Positions 16,552 to 25,308 of a stretch of DNA of 64,000 bases are shown piece after piece. The stretch comes from JAEZHK01 sp964575255 (lineage in GTDB: Bacteria > Bacillota > Clostridia > Christensenellales > Aristaeellaceae). The translations under genes were made by a program, and so were the position numbers. The number at the start of each line of letters is the position of its first letter. Positions within the stretch are counted from its first letter, which is position 1. The notes under the pieces are model-generated. The model saw only the letters and a program-made list of their open reading frames with translations, ran no database searches and was not told the origin of the DNA. The stretch covers positions 1 to 64,000 of the forward strand of contig CAZNPZ010000006.1 in the NCBI GenBank assembly GCA_964575255.1, read 5' to 3'.

Positions 16552-19140
16552 TCAAATCCTCCGCGCCTGCTCTGTCAGCTTGAAAAGAAGGTTCAGCGCG
16601 TCCACCGGCGTCAGGCTCATCACGTCGATCTCCCGGAGCTGCTCAATCAGTTCCATCGGTCGGTAGTCGGTGAGGCCTACCTGCCGGTTGCCCGCGTTTT
16701 TACGCTTGTCCAGAATGCTCTTCCCGATCGTACCCTGATCCTGACCGCTGACTTCTAGCCTCGCCATGATCTGCCGCGCGCGGGCGATGACCGACGCGGG
16801 CAGTCCCGCCAGCGATGCCACCGCAACGCCAAAACTCCGATCCGCGCCCCCAGGCATGATCTTCCGAAGGAAGATCACCTGATCGCCCTGCTCCCGCGCG
16901 GTGATCCGGTAGTCAACCGTCCCGGGGAGCCGCCCTTCCAGTTCGCTGAGCTCGTGGTAATGGGTGGCGAACAATGTCTTGGCGCGGGTTTTTTCGGCAA
17001 TGTGTTCCACCACCGCCCACGCGATCGCGAGACCGTCGAATGTGCTGGTGCCCCGACCCACTTCGTCCAGGATCAGTAGGCTGTCCGCCGTCGCGTACTT
17101 TAAGATGGACGCCAGCTCTGTCATCTCCACCATGAAGGTGGATTGCCCAGCGTAAAGATCGTCCGACGCGCCGACGCGGGTAAAGATCCGGTCGATGATC
17201 GGGATGTTGGCGGACGCGGCGGGCACAAACGAGCCCATATGCGCCATCAGCGCGATAAGCGCCACCTGCCGCATGTAGGTGGACTTGCCCGCCATGTTCG
17301 GTCCGGTGATGATCATCATTCGGGCGTCGTCGCTGAGCTGCGTGTCGTTGGGTACGAACCGGTCGTGTCCCAGCGACTGCTCGACCACCGGATGCCGCCC
17401 GTCCTTGATTTCAAGCAGACGATCCGTGTTGATCTGAGGCCGCACGTAGCCGTTTTCCTGCGCGACCCTGGCCAGTGCGTTCAGCGCGTCCAAGGTTTTC
17501 ATGCCCTGCGCGGTGCGCTGGAGCCTAGGAAGCGCTGCGGAAAGCGCGCCGCGAATCTCGGAGAACAGCGTATACTCCAGTTGGACGGCGTTTTCCTCCG
17601 CGCCCAGGATCGTGCGCTCCAGTTCCTTGAGTTCCTCGGTGATGAACCGTTCGCAGTTGGCAAGCGTCTGCTTGCGCGTATACCGATACGGAACCAGTTC
17701 GTAGAACGACTTGGTAACTTCGATGTAGTAGCCGAATACCCGATTGTAGCCGACCTTCAGGTTTTTGATGCCGGTCTGCTCCCGCTCCCGGCGCTCGACG
17801 TCGGAGAGCCACGTCTTGCCCTCGACGGAGGCACTGCGGAGGCGATCGAGTTCCTCACTGTAGCCCTCCCGGATGATGCCGCCCTCCTTGATCGACAGTG
17901 GCGCGTCCGGCGAGATTGCGCGGGTAAGCAGCGCCGAGACATCCTCCAGCGGATCCATCTGCGCGTTCACGTCGCCAAGGAGCTTGTCACTGAAGGAACC
18001 CAGCACCTGCTTGATCTTCGGGACGCGCGACAGCGTTGCGGCCAGCGCCAGGCAATCGCGCCCGTTCACCGTGTCGTAGGCGATCTTGGAAAGCAACCGC
18101 TCGATGTCGTACGCGCCGCGCAGCGCCTCGCGGAGTTCATCCGATGCGAACGCGTTGTCCTTGAGCTGTCCCACGGCGTCCAGACGCTCGTTGATCGCGT
18201 CCGCCTTGGCGAGCGGCCGCTCGATCCAGCCCTTCAGCGCGCGGCTGCCCATCGAGGTCTCGGCCTTGTCGAGCAGCCAAAGAAGCGACCCCGCGCGCCG
18301 TCCCTTCAGCGTCTGGGTGAGCTCGAGGCTGCTTGCGGCAATCCGGTCGATCTGAAGGCAAAGGTCCCGCTCATACCGCTTCACCGACAGAATGTGGGAT
18401 AGCGCGTTTTTCTGGGTTTCCGTCAGGTAGCGCATCAACGCGCCCGCGGCGGTCGTCGCGAGGCGCATGCCGTCAAGCCCAAGCGCCGCGGGATTTTTTA
18501 CGTTAAAGTGGGTCAGAAGCGATTTCGAAGCGGAAGCATACTCAAAATACCTCTCGTCCAGCCGCGTAATCGACGCGCCGGATGCCGCGCCGAGTTTTTG
18601 AAGCGCGTCCGCGTCGTCGGTCAGCACTTCGCGCGGGTCGATCCTTGAGAGTTCGTCCGACAGCGTCTGAGCTGCGCCGGTCAGTTCGTGGGCGTAGAAT
18701 TCGCCGGTGGAAAGATCGCAGAACGCGAGCCCCGCGCGATCCTTTTTGACGACCAGCGCCAGGATGTAGCTGGAGGCGCGCTCGTCCAGAAGAGACGCCT
18801 CGATCACCGTGCCGGGCGTCACAATGCGGGTCACCGCCCGCTCGACCAGGCCTTTTGAATCCGCCGGATCGGTCATTTGTTCACAGATGGCGACCTTGTA
18901 GCCCTTTGCGACCAGCTTCGCGATGTACATGTCCACCGCGTGGAACGGCACGCCGCACATCGGCGCGCGCTCGTTAAGCCCGCAATCCCGCCCGGTCAGC
19001 GTCAGTTCCAGTTCGCGCGACATCTCGACGGCGTCCTCAAAGAACATTTCGTAAAAGTCGCCCAGCCGGAAGAACAGGATGGCGTCCTTGTGCGCCTCCT
19101 TGATCTCAAGGTACTGCTGCATCATCGGGGAAATGGCCAT
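16552..19140 (-). CDS. mutS: DNA mismatch repair protein MutS
   Basis: MutS recognises mispairs and small loops. The protein of about 862 residues starts MAISPMMQQYLEIKEAHKDAILFFRLGDFYEMF, containing the mispair-contacting Phe-x-Glu-type FYEMF motif. Connector, lever and clamp domains follow. The ATPase has Walker A GPNMAGKST, DEVGRGTSTFDG and a His switch in ATHYHEL. The ATG at 19140 has 6-base spacing to GGAGGG, while the in-frame ATG at 19146 directly abuts that site, so the shorter start is preferred. It is the first of the adjoining mutS-mutL-miaA genes. Confidence 0.97.
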   Translation of the reverse strand: MAISPMMQQYLEIKEAHKDAILFFRLGDFYEMFFEDAVEMSRELELTLTGRDCGLNERAPMCGVPFHAVDMYIAKLVAKGYKVAICEQMTDPADSKGLVERAVTRIVTPGTVIEASLLDERASSYILALVVKKDRAGLAFCDLSTGEFYAHELTGAAQTLSDELSRIDPREVLTDDADALQKLGAASGASITRLDERYFEYASASKSLLTHFNVKNPAALGLDGMRLATTAAGALMRYLTETQKNALSHILSVKRYERDLCLQIDRIAASSLELTQTLKGRRAGSLLWLLDKAETSMGSRALKGWIERPLAKADAINERLDAVGQLKDNAFASDELREALRGAYDIERLLSKIAYDTVNGRDCLALAATLSRVPKIKQVLGSFSDKLLGDVNAQMDPLEDVSALLTRAISPDAPLSIKEGGIIREGYSEELDRLRSASVEGKTWLSDVERREREQTGIKNLKVGYNRVFGYYIEVTKSFYELVPYRYTRKQTLANCERFITEELKELERTILGAEENAVQLEYTLFSEIRGALSAALPRLQRTAQGMKTLDALNALARVAQENGYVRPQINTDRLLEIKDGRHPVVEQSLGHDRFVPNDTQLSDDARMMIITGPNMAGKSTYMRQVALIALMAHMGSFVPAASANIPIIDRIFTRVGASDDLYAGQSTFMVEMTELASILKYATADSLLILDEVGRGTSTFDGLAIAWAVVEHIAEKTRAKTLFATHYHELSELEGRLPGTVDYRITAREQGDQVIFLRKIMPGGADRSFGVAVASLAGLPASVIARARQIMARLEVSGQDQGTIGKSILDKRKNAGNRQVGLTDYRPMELIEQLREIDVMSLTPVDALNLLFKLTEQARRI

Positions 19141-19194
19141 GCGCATCCCTCCGGTCGCCTTGGTAACACGGTAAATAGCGTCGAATTGAAAACT

Positions 19195-19611
19195 TCAGTT
19201 GAGCATGTCGGTGGAGCCGCAACCGCCGCAGCTGCCGCAATGGCCGCTGCAGCTGGATTTCGGCTCCGCCAGTTGTCCGGTGATGATGAACTTTAAAACC
19301 TGATTGACCTGTTCGATCAGGTTGGAGAAGTTTTCTCGCGCCTCGGTCAGCGTCTGCACATCCTCGATCAGCGAGAGCCGCTGCTGATGCGCGTCCATCT
19401 CCGAGGAAAGCTTTTTCAGTTGCTCCGGGTCTGGATTCTCCGCTTCCAGTAGTTTCTCGATTTTTTGACGGGCTTCCATGTACTGCCCCATCGCGGTGGC
19501 CGCTTCCGCATTGGCCATCGCCCTGTCCTCAGCGGTCTTCATCGCCTTGTATTCTTCGGATTGCATGATCGCGTCGCCAAGCTCCCGCGTCTTTAGAAAA
19601 ACCTGATTCAT
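19195..19611 (-). CDS. YlbF/YmcA (RicA/RicF) family protein with C-terminal Cys cluster
   Basis: The 138-residue protein is mainly helical (coiled-coil-like residues 1-115), matching the YlbF/YmcA family. In B. subtilis these form the RicA-RicF-RicT complex that carries Fe-S clusters and helps RNase Y mature operon mRNAs. The C-terminus bears a CX3CX2CX2C cluster, suited to ligate an Fe-S centre. GGAGGATATC sets the start at 19611. The gene lies between miaB (upstream, 14-base gap) and mutS, and B. subtilis ymcA also follows the miaB homologue ymcB, so RicA is the likeliest orthologue. RicF is the alternative. Confidence 0.85.
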   Translation of the reverse strand: MNQVFLKTRELGDAIMQSEEYKAMKTAEDRAMANAEAATAMGQYMEARQKIEKLLEAENPDPEQLKKLSSEMDAHQQRLSLIEDVQTLTEARENFSNLIEQVNQVLKFIITGQLAEPKSSCSGHCGSCGGCGSTDMLN

Positions 19612-19625
19612 GATATCCTCCAATT

Positions 19626-21017
19626 CTAGATTGCATTCCCGCGAAGCGTATTGCGCCCGACGGATTCGATTTTGACTTCGACCATCCGGCCGACAAGATC
19701 GATATTTCCTGGGAAATTGACCATGTGCCCCCGGTCGGTTTTGCCGGAAATCCAACCCGGATTGCGTGCGGATTCACCTTCGACCAGCACCGTCTGCACC
19801 GTGCCGACCTGGGCTGCGAGCACATCGGCGGTGATCGTGTTTTGCAGAGCGATCAAACGTTCAATGCGCCGTGTCTTTTCGTCACTGGGCGTATCATCCG
19901 CCATTGCCGCAGCGCGTGTTCCGGGTCTTGGGGAATAGATAAACGTAAATGCAGCGTCAAAACGCACGGATTCGGCGAGCGCAAGCGTTTCCTCAAATTC
20001 CTTCGCCGTCTCGCCCGGAAAGCCGACGATCAGGTCTGTGGTCAGGCCGATTCCGGGGCACGCAGCGCGCAAATCGTTGGCCAGCCGCAGATATTTTTCA
20101 CGGGTGTAGCCTCGGTTCATCAACTGAAGAATTCGGTCGCTGCCCGCCTGCACCGGCAGGTGCAGCTGCTTACACAGGTGCGTTAGGCTTGCGAAGGCTT
20201 CGATCAGTTCCGCCGACAGGTCTTTGGGATGGGAGGTCATGAACCGGATGCGCGGTACGCCCATCCGGTCAAGGCTTTTGAGCAGTTCTGCGAACGCGCC
20301 GCCGCCGCCCTGATAGGAGTTGACGTTCTGCCCCAGCAGCGTGATCTCCTGAACGCCGTCACTGATCAGCGTTTCCGCCTCGCTCAAGATGTCAGCGGTT
20401 GCCCGCGAGCGCTCGCGCCCCCGCACGTAGGGCACGATGCAGTATGAGCAAAAGTTGTTGCAGCCATACATGATGTTGATGAAGGCGGAATACCGGCTAG
20501 ATCGCCGAACCGGAAGCCCTTCCGCGATGACGCCTTCCCCATCTTCGACCGCCACCACGGGCTGCTTTTCGATCAGCGCGCGGTAGAGAAGTTCCGGTAG
20601 TCGGTACTGGTTGTGGGTGCCGAAGATCAGATCGATGAACGGGTAGCGCGACTTTAGGGAATCCGCGACCCCTTCTTCCTGCATCATGCAGCCGCCGACG
20701 CAGATCAGAAGGTCGGGCTTCTGCTTTTTTAATTCCTTGAGCCAGATCACGTTGCCCAGCGCCCGGTTTTCGGCGTTTTCGCGAACGCAGCAAGTATTGT
20801 ACAATACCAGATCCGCGTCCAGCTTGTCCGCTGCCGGGCGCATGCCCATCTCATCCAGCATCCCCGCGATCGTCTCGGAATCGCGGACGTTCATCTGGCA
20901 GCCAAGTGTTACGATATGGTATTTTTTTTGCACGGCGTCCAGCTCGCGAACCATGCGCATGTAACCTTTCTGCGCTTCCAGTTCTGCCGCAGGGACGATT
21001 CGTTCCTGTTCCTTCAT
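19626..21017 (-). CDS. miaB: tRNA-2-methylthio-N6-dimethylallyladenosine synthase MiaB
   Basis: MiaB is a radical-SAM enzyme that adds a methylthio group to i6A37 of tRNA. The 463-residue protein has the N-terminal MTTase domain with auxiliary-cluster cysteines at about 40, 76 and 110. The radical-SAM motif CX3CX2C is at C186/C190/C193, and a C-terminal TRAM domain occupies about residues 395-460. The preceding gene is RNase G and the following gene the RicA-like protein, with short gaps. The 30 extra N-terminal residues before KKYHIVTLGCQMN are usual for Bacillota MiaB. Confidence 0.97.
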   Translation of the reverse strand: MKEQERIVPAAELEAQKGYMRMVRELDAVQKKYHIVTLGCQMNVRDSETIAGMLDEMGMRPAADKLDADLVLYNTCCVRENAENRALGNVIWLKELKKQKPDLLICVGGCMMQEEGVADSLKSRYPFIDLIFGTHNQYRLPELLYRALIEKQPVVAVEDGEGVIAEGLPVRRSSRYSAFINIMYGCNNFCSYCIVPYVRGRERSRATADILSEAETLISDGVQEITLLGQNVNSYQGGGGAFAELLKSLDRMGVPRIRFMTSHPKDLSAELIEAFASLTHLCKQLHLPVQAGSDRILQLMNRGYTREKYLRLANDLRAACPGIGLTTDLIVGFPGETAKEFEETLALAESVRFDAAFTFIYSPRPGTRAAAMADDTPSDEKTRRIERLIALQNTITADVLAAQVGTVQTVLVEGESARNPGWISGKTDRGHMVNFPGNIDLVGRMVEVKIESVGRNTLRGNAI

Positions 21018-21036
21018 CGGTTATACTGCGGGCCTC

Positions 21037-22542
21037 CTAATTCTTTGGAATCTGCCGCGCCTTCTTGGGCAGATCCCCCTCGGCAACCGGCGAAATGATG
21101 TAGTCGCCGTTTTTTCGGTGTTCGCTGGCGAGGACGTAGGCCTTTGCCTGGATTCTCAGCCCCAACAGCAGCATCTGTCCGGCGACCGGCGGCGTGGTTT
21201 CCACCAGAAACGCCTCCGACTGCCCGGATGCCACGCGCGCGCGGAGCTCATTCAGCGCGGCTCTCGCAACGCTCTCGTCCGACATCACCCGTCCGCTACC
21301 CTGACAGCACGCGCAAGGCTGCATGAGCAGCGTGTGGATCGGCTGATGTACCTTCTTGCGGGTCATCTCCACAAGGCCAAGTTCCGTAATCCCCACGAGA
21401 TTCGTCTTGGTGCGGTCCTTTTTCAGTTCCTTTCGCAGGATCGACAAAAGTTGCTCCCGCTGCTCCTGCCGGTCCATGTCGATGAAGTCAATGACGATGA
21501 TGCCGCCGATGTCCCGCAGCCTCAGTTGCCGCGCGATCTCGGCGACCGCCTCGCAGTTGGTTTGGAACACCGTGTCGGACAGTGAGTGCTTGCCGACGAA
21601 TTTTCCGGTATTGACGTCGATGACGGTCAACGCCTCGGCGTAGTCGAACACCAGATATCCGCCGCTCTTCAGCCATACGCGCCGAAGCAGCGCTTTTTCC
21701 GCCTGCGTGTCGATTCGGTAAGGTTCAAAGATGGGCGTCTCCGCTTCGTGATGGAACACCTTTTTTGCCAGTTCCGGCGACAGCATCTCCGCGGTGGACT
21801 TGGCCAGCGCGTACTGACCCGCGTCGTCGATGGTCAGGGATTTCACGCCGTTCACCAGCATGTCGCGCACCGCGCGGTAGACAAGCGATACATCCCGGTG
21901 CAATAGCGCAGGCGCGGAAGTAATGCCCGCGCGCTGCGAAATCGACTCCCAGAGCCGGTGGAGATAGCGGATGTCCCGCTCCAGATCAGCTTCCGATACG
22001 CCCTCCGCGGCGGTGCGGACGATAAGCCCCATGCCCTGCGGCTTCAGCGCCTCCGCCATCTGGCGAAGCCTTGAACGCTCGTCCTCCTGTTCGATGCGGC
22101 GGGATACGCCCACATAGCCGACCGTTGGCAAAAGAACCGCGAGCCTTCCCGGCAGCGTGATATGGCTGGTAAGCCTCGGCCCCTTGCTGCCGCCCGGTTC
22201 CTTGATCACCTGAACCAGGATCTCCTGCCCGACTTTCAGGAGCTTTTTGATCGAAAGGTTTTTGAGTTCCTGCTCCAGAGCCTTTGGATCAAGACCGAAG
22301 TCGGTTTTGTCTACCAAGATGTCACCGGCATAGAGAAAGCCGTTTTTCTCCATGCCGATGTCGACAAACGCGGCTTCCATTCCGGGCAGAACATTGGCGG
22401 CTCGACCCTTGTAGATGTTGCCGACCAGTTTCTCCTGACCCTTGCGTTCTAAATAGAATTCGGCCAATTCGCCATCCTCGACGACGGCCAAGCGCGTCTG
22501 ATCCCCCGTGCATTCCACCAATAGTTCCCGATCCATCCGCAC
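21037..22542 (-). CDS. rng: ribonuclease G/E family endoribonuclease
   Basis: This 501-residue enzyme cleaves single-stranded RNA in rRNA maturation or mRNA decay. It has an S1 domain near the N-terminus (VGNIYKGRAANVLPGMEAAFVDIG, about residues 40-65) and the RNase H-like catalytic core. The Mg-binding Asp residues lie in VIDVNTGKFVG and IVIDFIDMD, and the zinc-link cysteines in QPCACCQGSG. There is no long C-terminal scaffold, so it is RNase G-like rather than E-like. The start is GTG at 22542, with an ATG two codons later as alternative. It is downstream of the TIGR03936 gene by 10 bases. The usual rplU-rpmA genes do not follow. Confidence 0.93.
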   Translation of the reverse strand: MRMDRELLVECTGDQTRLAVVEDGELAEFYLERKGQEKLVGNIYKGRAANVLPGMEAAFVDIGMEKNGFLYAGDILVDKTDFGLDPKALEQELKNLSIKKLLKVGQEILVQVIKEPGGSKGPRLTSHITLPGRLAVLLPTVGYVGVSRRIEQEDERSRLRQMAEALKPQGMGLIVRTAAEGVSEADLERDIRYLHRLWESISQRAGITSAPALLHRDVSLVYRAVRDMLVNGVKSLTIDDAGQYALAKSTAEMLSPELAKKVFHHEAETPIFEPYRIDTQAEKALLRRVWLKSGGYLVFDYAEALTVIDVNTGKFVGKHSLSDTVFQTNCEAVAEIARQLRLRDIGGIIVIDFIDMDRQEQREQLLSILRKELKKDRTKTNLVGITELGLVEMTRKKVHQPIHTLLMQPCACCQGSGRVMSDESVARAALNELRARVASGQSEAFLVETTPPVAGQMLLLGLRIQAKAYVLASEHRKNGDYIISPVAEGDLPKKARQIPKN

Positions 22543-22552
22543 AACCCATCTC

Positions 22553-23311
22553 TCAAATTGTTAAATCCATCAGATCGACCGCGCCGCGGGCATCCTCGCC
22601 CAACAGGCGCAGTCGGTGAATTTGAATCGAAGGCACGCTGACGTCCGCGCGCTGCGCCAGCGTTGCGATCAAAAGATCTGGCTTCAATGTCGCCTTTTCG
22701 GTCAGCATCAGTGTAGCGCGCAGCGTCACAGGAGCATCGTCTTTTGGTGAACATAGCGAAGTCGCGCTGGATATGCGCTGCTGGTTGGCCGCCGCCAGTC
22801 CAATACAGACATCGGTCTTTTCTTCTTTCAGCGCAACCGTCATGGCGCGAATATCCGCCGGTTTTTCACCGGACTTGGTCTTTCGCAGCGCGATGATACT
22901 GGATTCGGCCATGTAGCCACCGATGGCCGTGGCGACGGCAGGCGCGCTGTCGCCCATAAGCGAAATTCGGTATTCCGCCATGCGAAGCGCGGCCATCATC
23001 GACGGATGGCCGTTTTCCACCAGCCGCACACGTTGCAGCGGCAAATCCGGCGGCAGCGCAGACGCCATCTGGCGAAACGCAAATTCTTCCGTCACCGGGC
23101 TTGCGAGCTTTACGTCCAGAATCTCGCATTCGCTCGTCCAGCCCACCGCCAGCGCGGACGCGAACGCCATCACCGGATGCGGATTGAACCCCTGTGAATA
23201 CGCGACCGGGAGTTCCGTGCGGCGAAGCGCCATCTGCATGAATCGCTGGAGATCCAGATGCGATACGAACTTCAGGCGGCTGAGCTTTGCGAACTGGTAC
23301 AGCGCCCTCAT
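22553..23311 (-). CDS. TIGR03936 family radical-SAM-associated protein (DUF2344)
   Basis: The 252-residue protein begins MRALYQFAKLSRLKFVSHLDLQRFMQMALRR and includes the YSQGFNPHPVMAFASALAVGWTSECEILD segment characteristic of the DUF2344 family. That family is found fused to, or next to, B12-binding radical-SAM proteins. Its biochemical function is unknown. AAGGAG fixes the start at 23311, 4 bases inside the upstream TIGR03960 gene. The two genes and rng form the expected Bacillota triad. Confidence 0.92.
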   Translation of the reverse strand: MRALYQFAKLSRLKFVSHLDLQRFMQMALRRTELPVAYSQGFNPHPVMAFASALAVGWTSECEILDVKLASPVTEEFAFRQMASALPPDLPLQRVRLVENGHPSMMAALRMAEYRISLMGDSAPAVATAIGGYMAESSIIALRKTKSGEKPADIRAMTVALKEEKTDVCIGLAAANQQRISSATSLCSPKDDAPVTLRATLMLTEKATLKPDLLIATLAQRADVSVPSIQIHRLRLLGEDARGAVDLMDLTI

Positions 23312-25149
23312 ACGCACGCTCCTTCGTAACGGTTCATGCCGCAGCCCACGCAGCCCTGGCGACAGTCGGGCGTGATTTCCGCGCGCTGCGCCCGATGCCA
23401 TTCGGACAGGAGAAACGCCTTGTCCGGCCCGGCGTCCAGATGATCCCAGGGGAAGACCTCGTCTTCAGGCCGTTCCCGGCAGGCGTAAAACAACGGATCA
23501 ATGCCGGTTTCGTGGAACGCCTGCTGCCAAAGGTCATATCGGAAGTGGTCGCTCCATCCATCAAACCGGCAGCCAAGCCGCCATGCCGCCACAAGCGCCG
23601 CGCTAACGCGACGGTCGCCGCGGGCAAACACCGCCTCCATGAAACTCACATCCGGCGAGTGGTACTTGAAGTCCACGCCCTTGATCGCGGAAAGCGCCCG
23701 GCGAAGCCGCTGCTGACGTTCGACGACGGTTTCCAAATCGAGCTGCGCGCACCACTCAAACGGCGTAATCGGCTTGGGCACGAATACCGAGGCGCTGACC
23801 GTGACGCGAAGCCCCGGCGCTCGCTTTTCCTTCGGCAGTGAGAAATAGCACCGGGTGACCTTGCGGGCGAGGTCAGCGATGCCGTCCACATCCTCGTCGG
23901 TCTCGGTGGGCAGGCCTAGCATGAAGTACAGCTTGACCGCCGACCAGCCCGCCTCAAATGCGTCCCGGACGGAGCGCATCAAATCTTCCTCGGTCACGCC
24001 CTTATTGATCACGTCGCGGAGGCGTTGCGTTCCGGCCTCCGGCGCGAGCGTCAGCGCGGTTTTCCGAACCTTCTGGGTCTCGCCAAGGGTGTCTTTCAAA
24101 AGCGAATCAATGCGAAGCGACGGCAGCGATACCTTGACCTTTCGGTGTTCAAACCGTCTGGTCATCTCCCGCGCAAGCCCGGAAATTTGGGAGTAGTCGC
24201 CGCTGGACAGGCTCATCAGCGAGATCTCGTCGTAGCCGGTGGAACGCACCAGCTTTTCGGCGAGGTCGGTCAATCTGTCAAGCGACCGCTCGCGCACCGG
24301 CCTGTAGATCATGCCTGCCTGGCAAAACCGACAGCCGCGCGTGCAGCCGCGGAAGATCTCCAGCATGATGCGGTTGTGCACCACTTCGCCGTAGGGCACG
24401 ATCAGCGTCTCCGGGTATTCGGCGGAATCGAGGTCGGCGACAATCGCCTTTTTTACGGTTTCCGGCGCGCCGCTTCCCGGCTTGGGCGAGACGGACTCGA
24501 TCCGGCCATCCACATGGTATTTCACATCGTACAGAGACGGCACATATACGCCAGGGATGTGGGCGGCCATCTTCAGGTATTCCTCGCGTGGAAGGCCCGA
24601 ATCGCGCCACTTGATGTACGTGTCGATGGTATCGTTCGTTGACTGCTCACCGTCGCCCAGTACGAAGAGATCGACAAAATCGGCAAGCGGCTCCGGATTG
24701 AACGCGCACGGGCCGCCGGCGATCACGAACGGGCCGCTTTTCCGGTCGCGCGCGTACAGCGGAATGCCCGCAAGGTCAAGCGCCGCCAGGATGTTCGTGT
24801 AGCTCATCTCGTACTGCAGCGTGACGCCCAGGAGGTCAAACTCCCCGACCGGCGTCCTGGACTCCAGCGAGAACAGCGGGATGCCCGCCGTCTTCATCGC
24901 GTCCAGCATATCCGGCCAAGGCGAAAAAACCCGCTCGCACCAGGCGTCGGGCCTACGGTTCATGATGTCGTAGAGGATCTTCATCCCCAGATGCGACATG
25001 CCCACTTCGTAGACATCCGGGAACAGGAACGCGTAGCGCACCATGCCCGGCGTAAGTTCCTTGACGACGCTGCCAAATTCGCCGCCCAAATATCGAACCG
25101 GCTTTTCCACACTGGGTAAAATCCGGTCAATCGCATCGTTAAGACCCAA
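23308..25149 (-). CDS. TIGR03960 family B12-binding-domain radical-SAM protein
   Basis: The 613-residue protein has an N-terminal B12-binding-like region (about residues 1-200, including FAFPDVYEVGMSHLGMKILYDIMN-type residues). A radical-SAM core follows with CX3CX2C in CTRGCRFCQAG (about residue 265), then a C-terminal region with CRQGCVGCG that may hold another cluster. The substrate is unknown. A TTG codon at 25149 with GAGGAAG upstream is the likely start. A good promoter (TTGAAG, 17 bases, TAGAAT, with upstream TG) lies at 25190-25218. It heads the operon with TIGR03936 and rng. Confidence 0.93.
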   Translation of the reverse strand: MGLNDAIDRILPSVEKPVRYLGGEFGSVVKELTPGMVRYAFLFPDVYEVGMSHLGMKILYDIMNRRPDAWCERVFSPWPDMLDAMKTAGIPLFSLESRTPVGEFDLLGVTLQYEMSYTNILAALDLAGIPLYARDRKSGPFVIAGGPCAFNPEPLADFVDLFVLGDGEQSTNDTIDTYIKWRDSGLPREEYLKMAAHIPGVYVPSLYDVKYHVDGRIESVSPKPGSGAPETVKKAIVADLDSAEYPETLIVPYGEVVHNRIMLEIFRGCTRGCRFCQAGMIYRPVRERSLDRLTDLAEKLVRSTGYDEISLMSLSSGDYSQISGLAREMTRRFEHRKVKVSLPSLRIDSLLKDTLGETQKVRKTALTLAPEAGTQRLRDVINKGVTEEDLMRSVRDAFEAGWSAVKLYFMLGLPTETDEDVDGIADLARKVTRCYFSLPKEKRAPGLRVTVSASVFVPKPITPFEWCAQLDLETVVERQQRLRRALSAIKGVDFKYHSPDVSFMEAVFARGDRRVSAALVAAWRLGCRFDGWSDHFRYDLWQQAFHETGIDPLFYACRERPEDEVFPWDHLDAGPDKAFLLSEWHRAQRAEITPDCRQGCVGCGMNRYEGACV

Positions 25150-25189
25150 AGATTCTTCCTCCCCGCCCTATCAGGCGCATACAGTGTAG

Positions 25190-25218
25190 ATTCTACCACA
25201 GCGCCGCCGTTTCTTCAA
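25190..25218 (-). promoter_or_regulatory. promoter of the TIGR03960-TIGR03936-rng operon
   Basis: On the minus strand TTGAAG and TAGAAT are 17 bases apart, with TGG directly upstream of the -10 (extended -10). Confidence 0.72.
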
Positions 25219-25245
25219 CGCCCGCGCTGTTAAAGAAATATTCGT

Positions 25246-25274
25246 TTGACTTTGGAAAGAAGCCGCATTAGTAT
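25246..25274 (+). promoter_or_regulatory. probable lysA promoter
   Basis: TTGACT at 25246-25251 and TAGTAT at 25269-25274 are spaced by 17 bases, divergent from the TIGR03960 promoter. Confidence 0.55.
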
Positions 25275-25308
25275 TGTATACATCGTGTATTTATGCGAGG
25301 TGCTGATC

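Noticed and set aside
17143..18402. 419-residue open frame antisense to mutS
   Set aside because: The mutS frame has intact family motifs throughout; the opposite frame has shadow-type composition and no motif.
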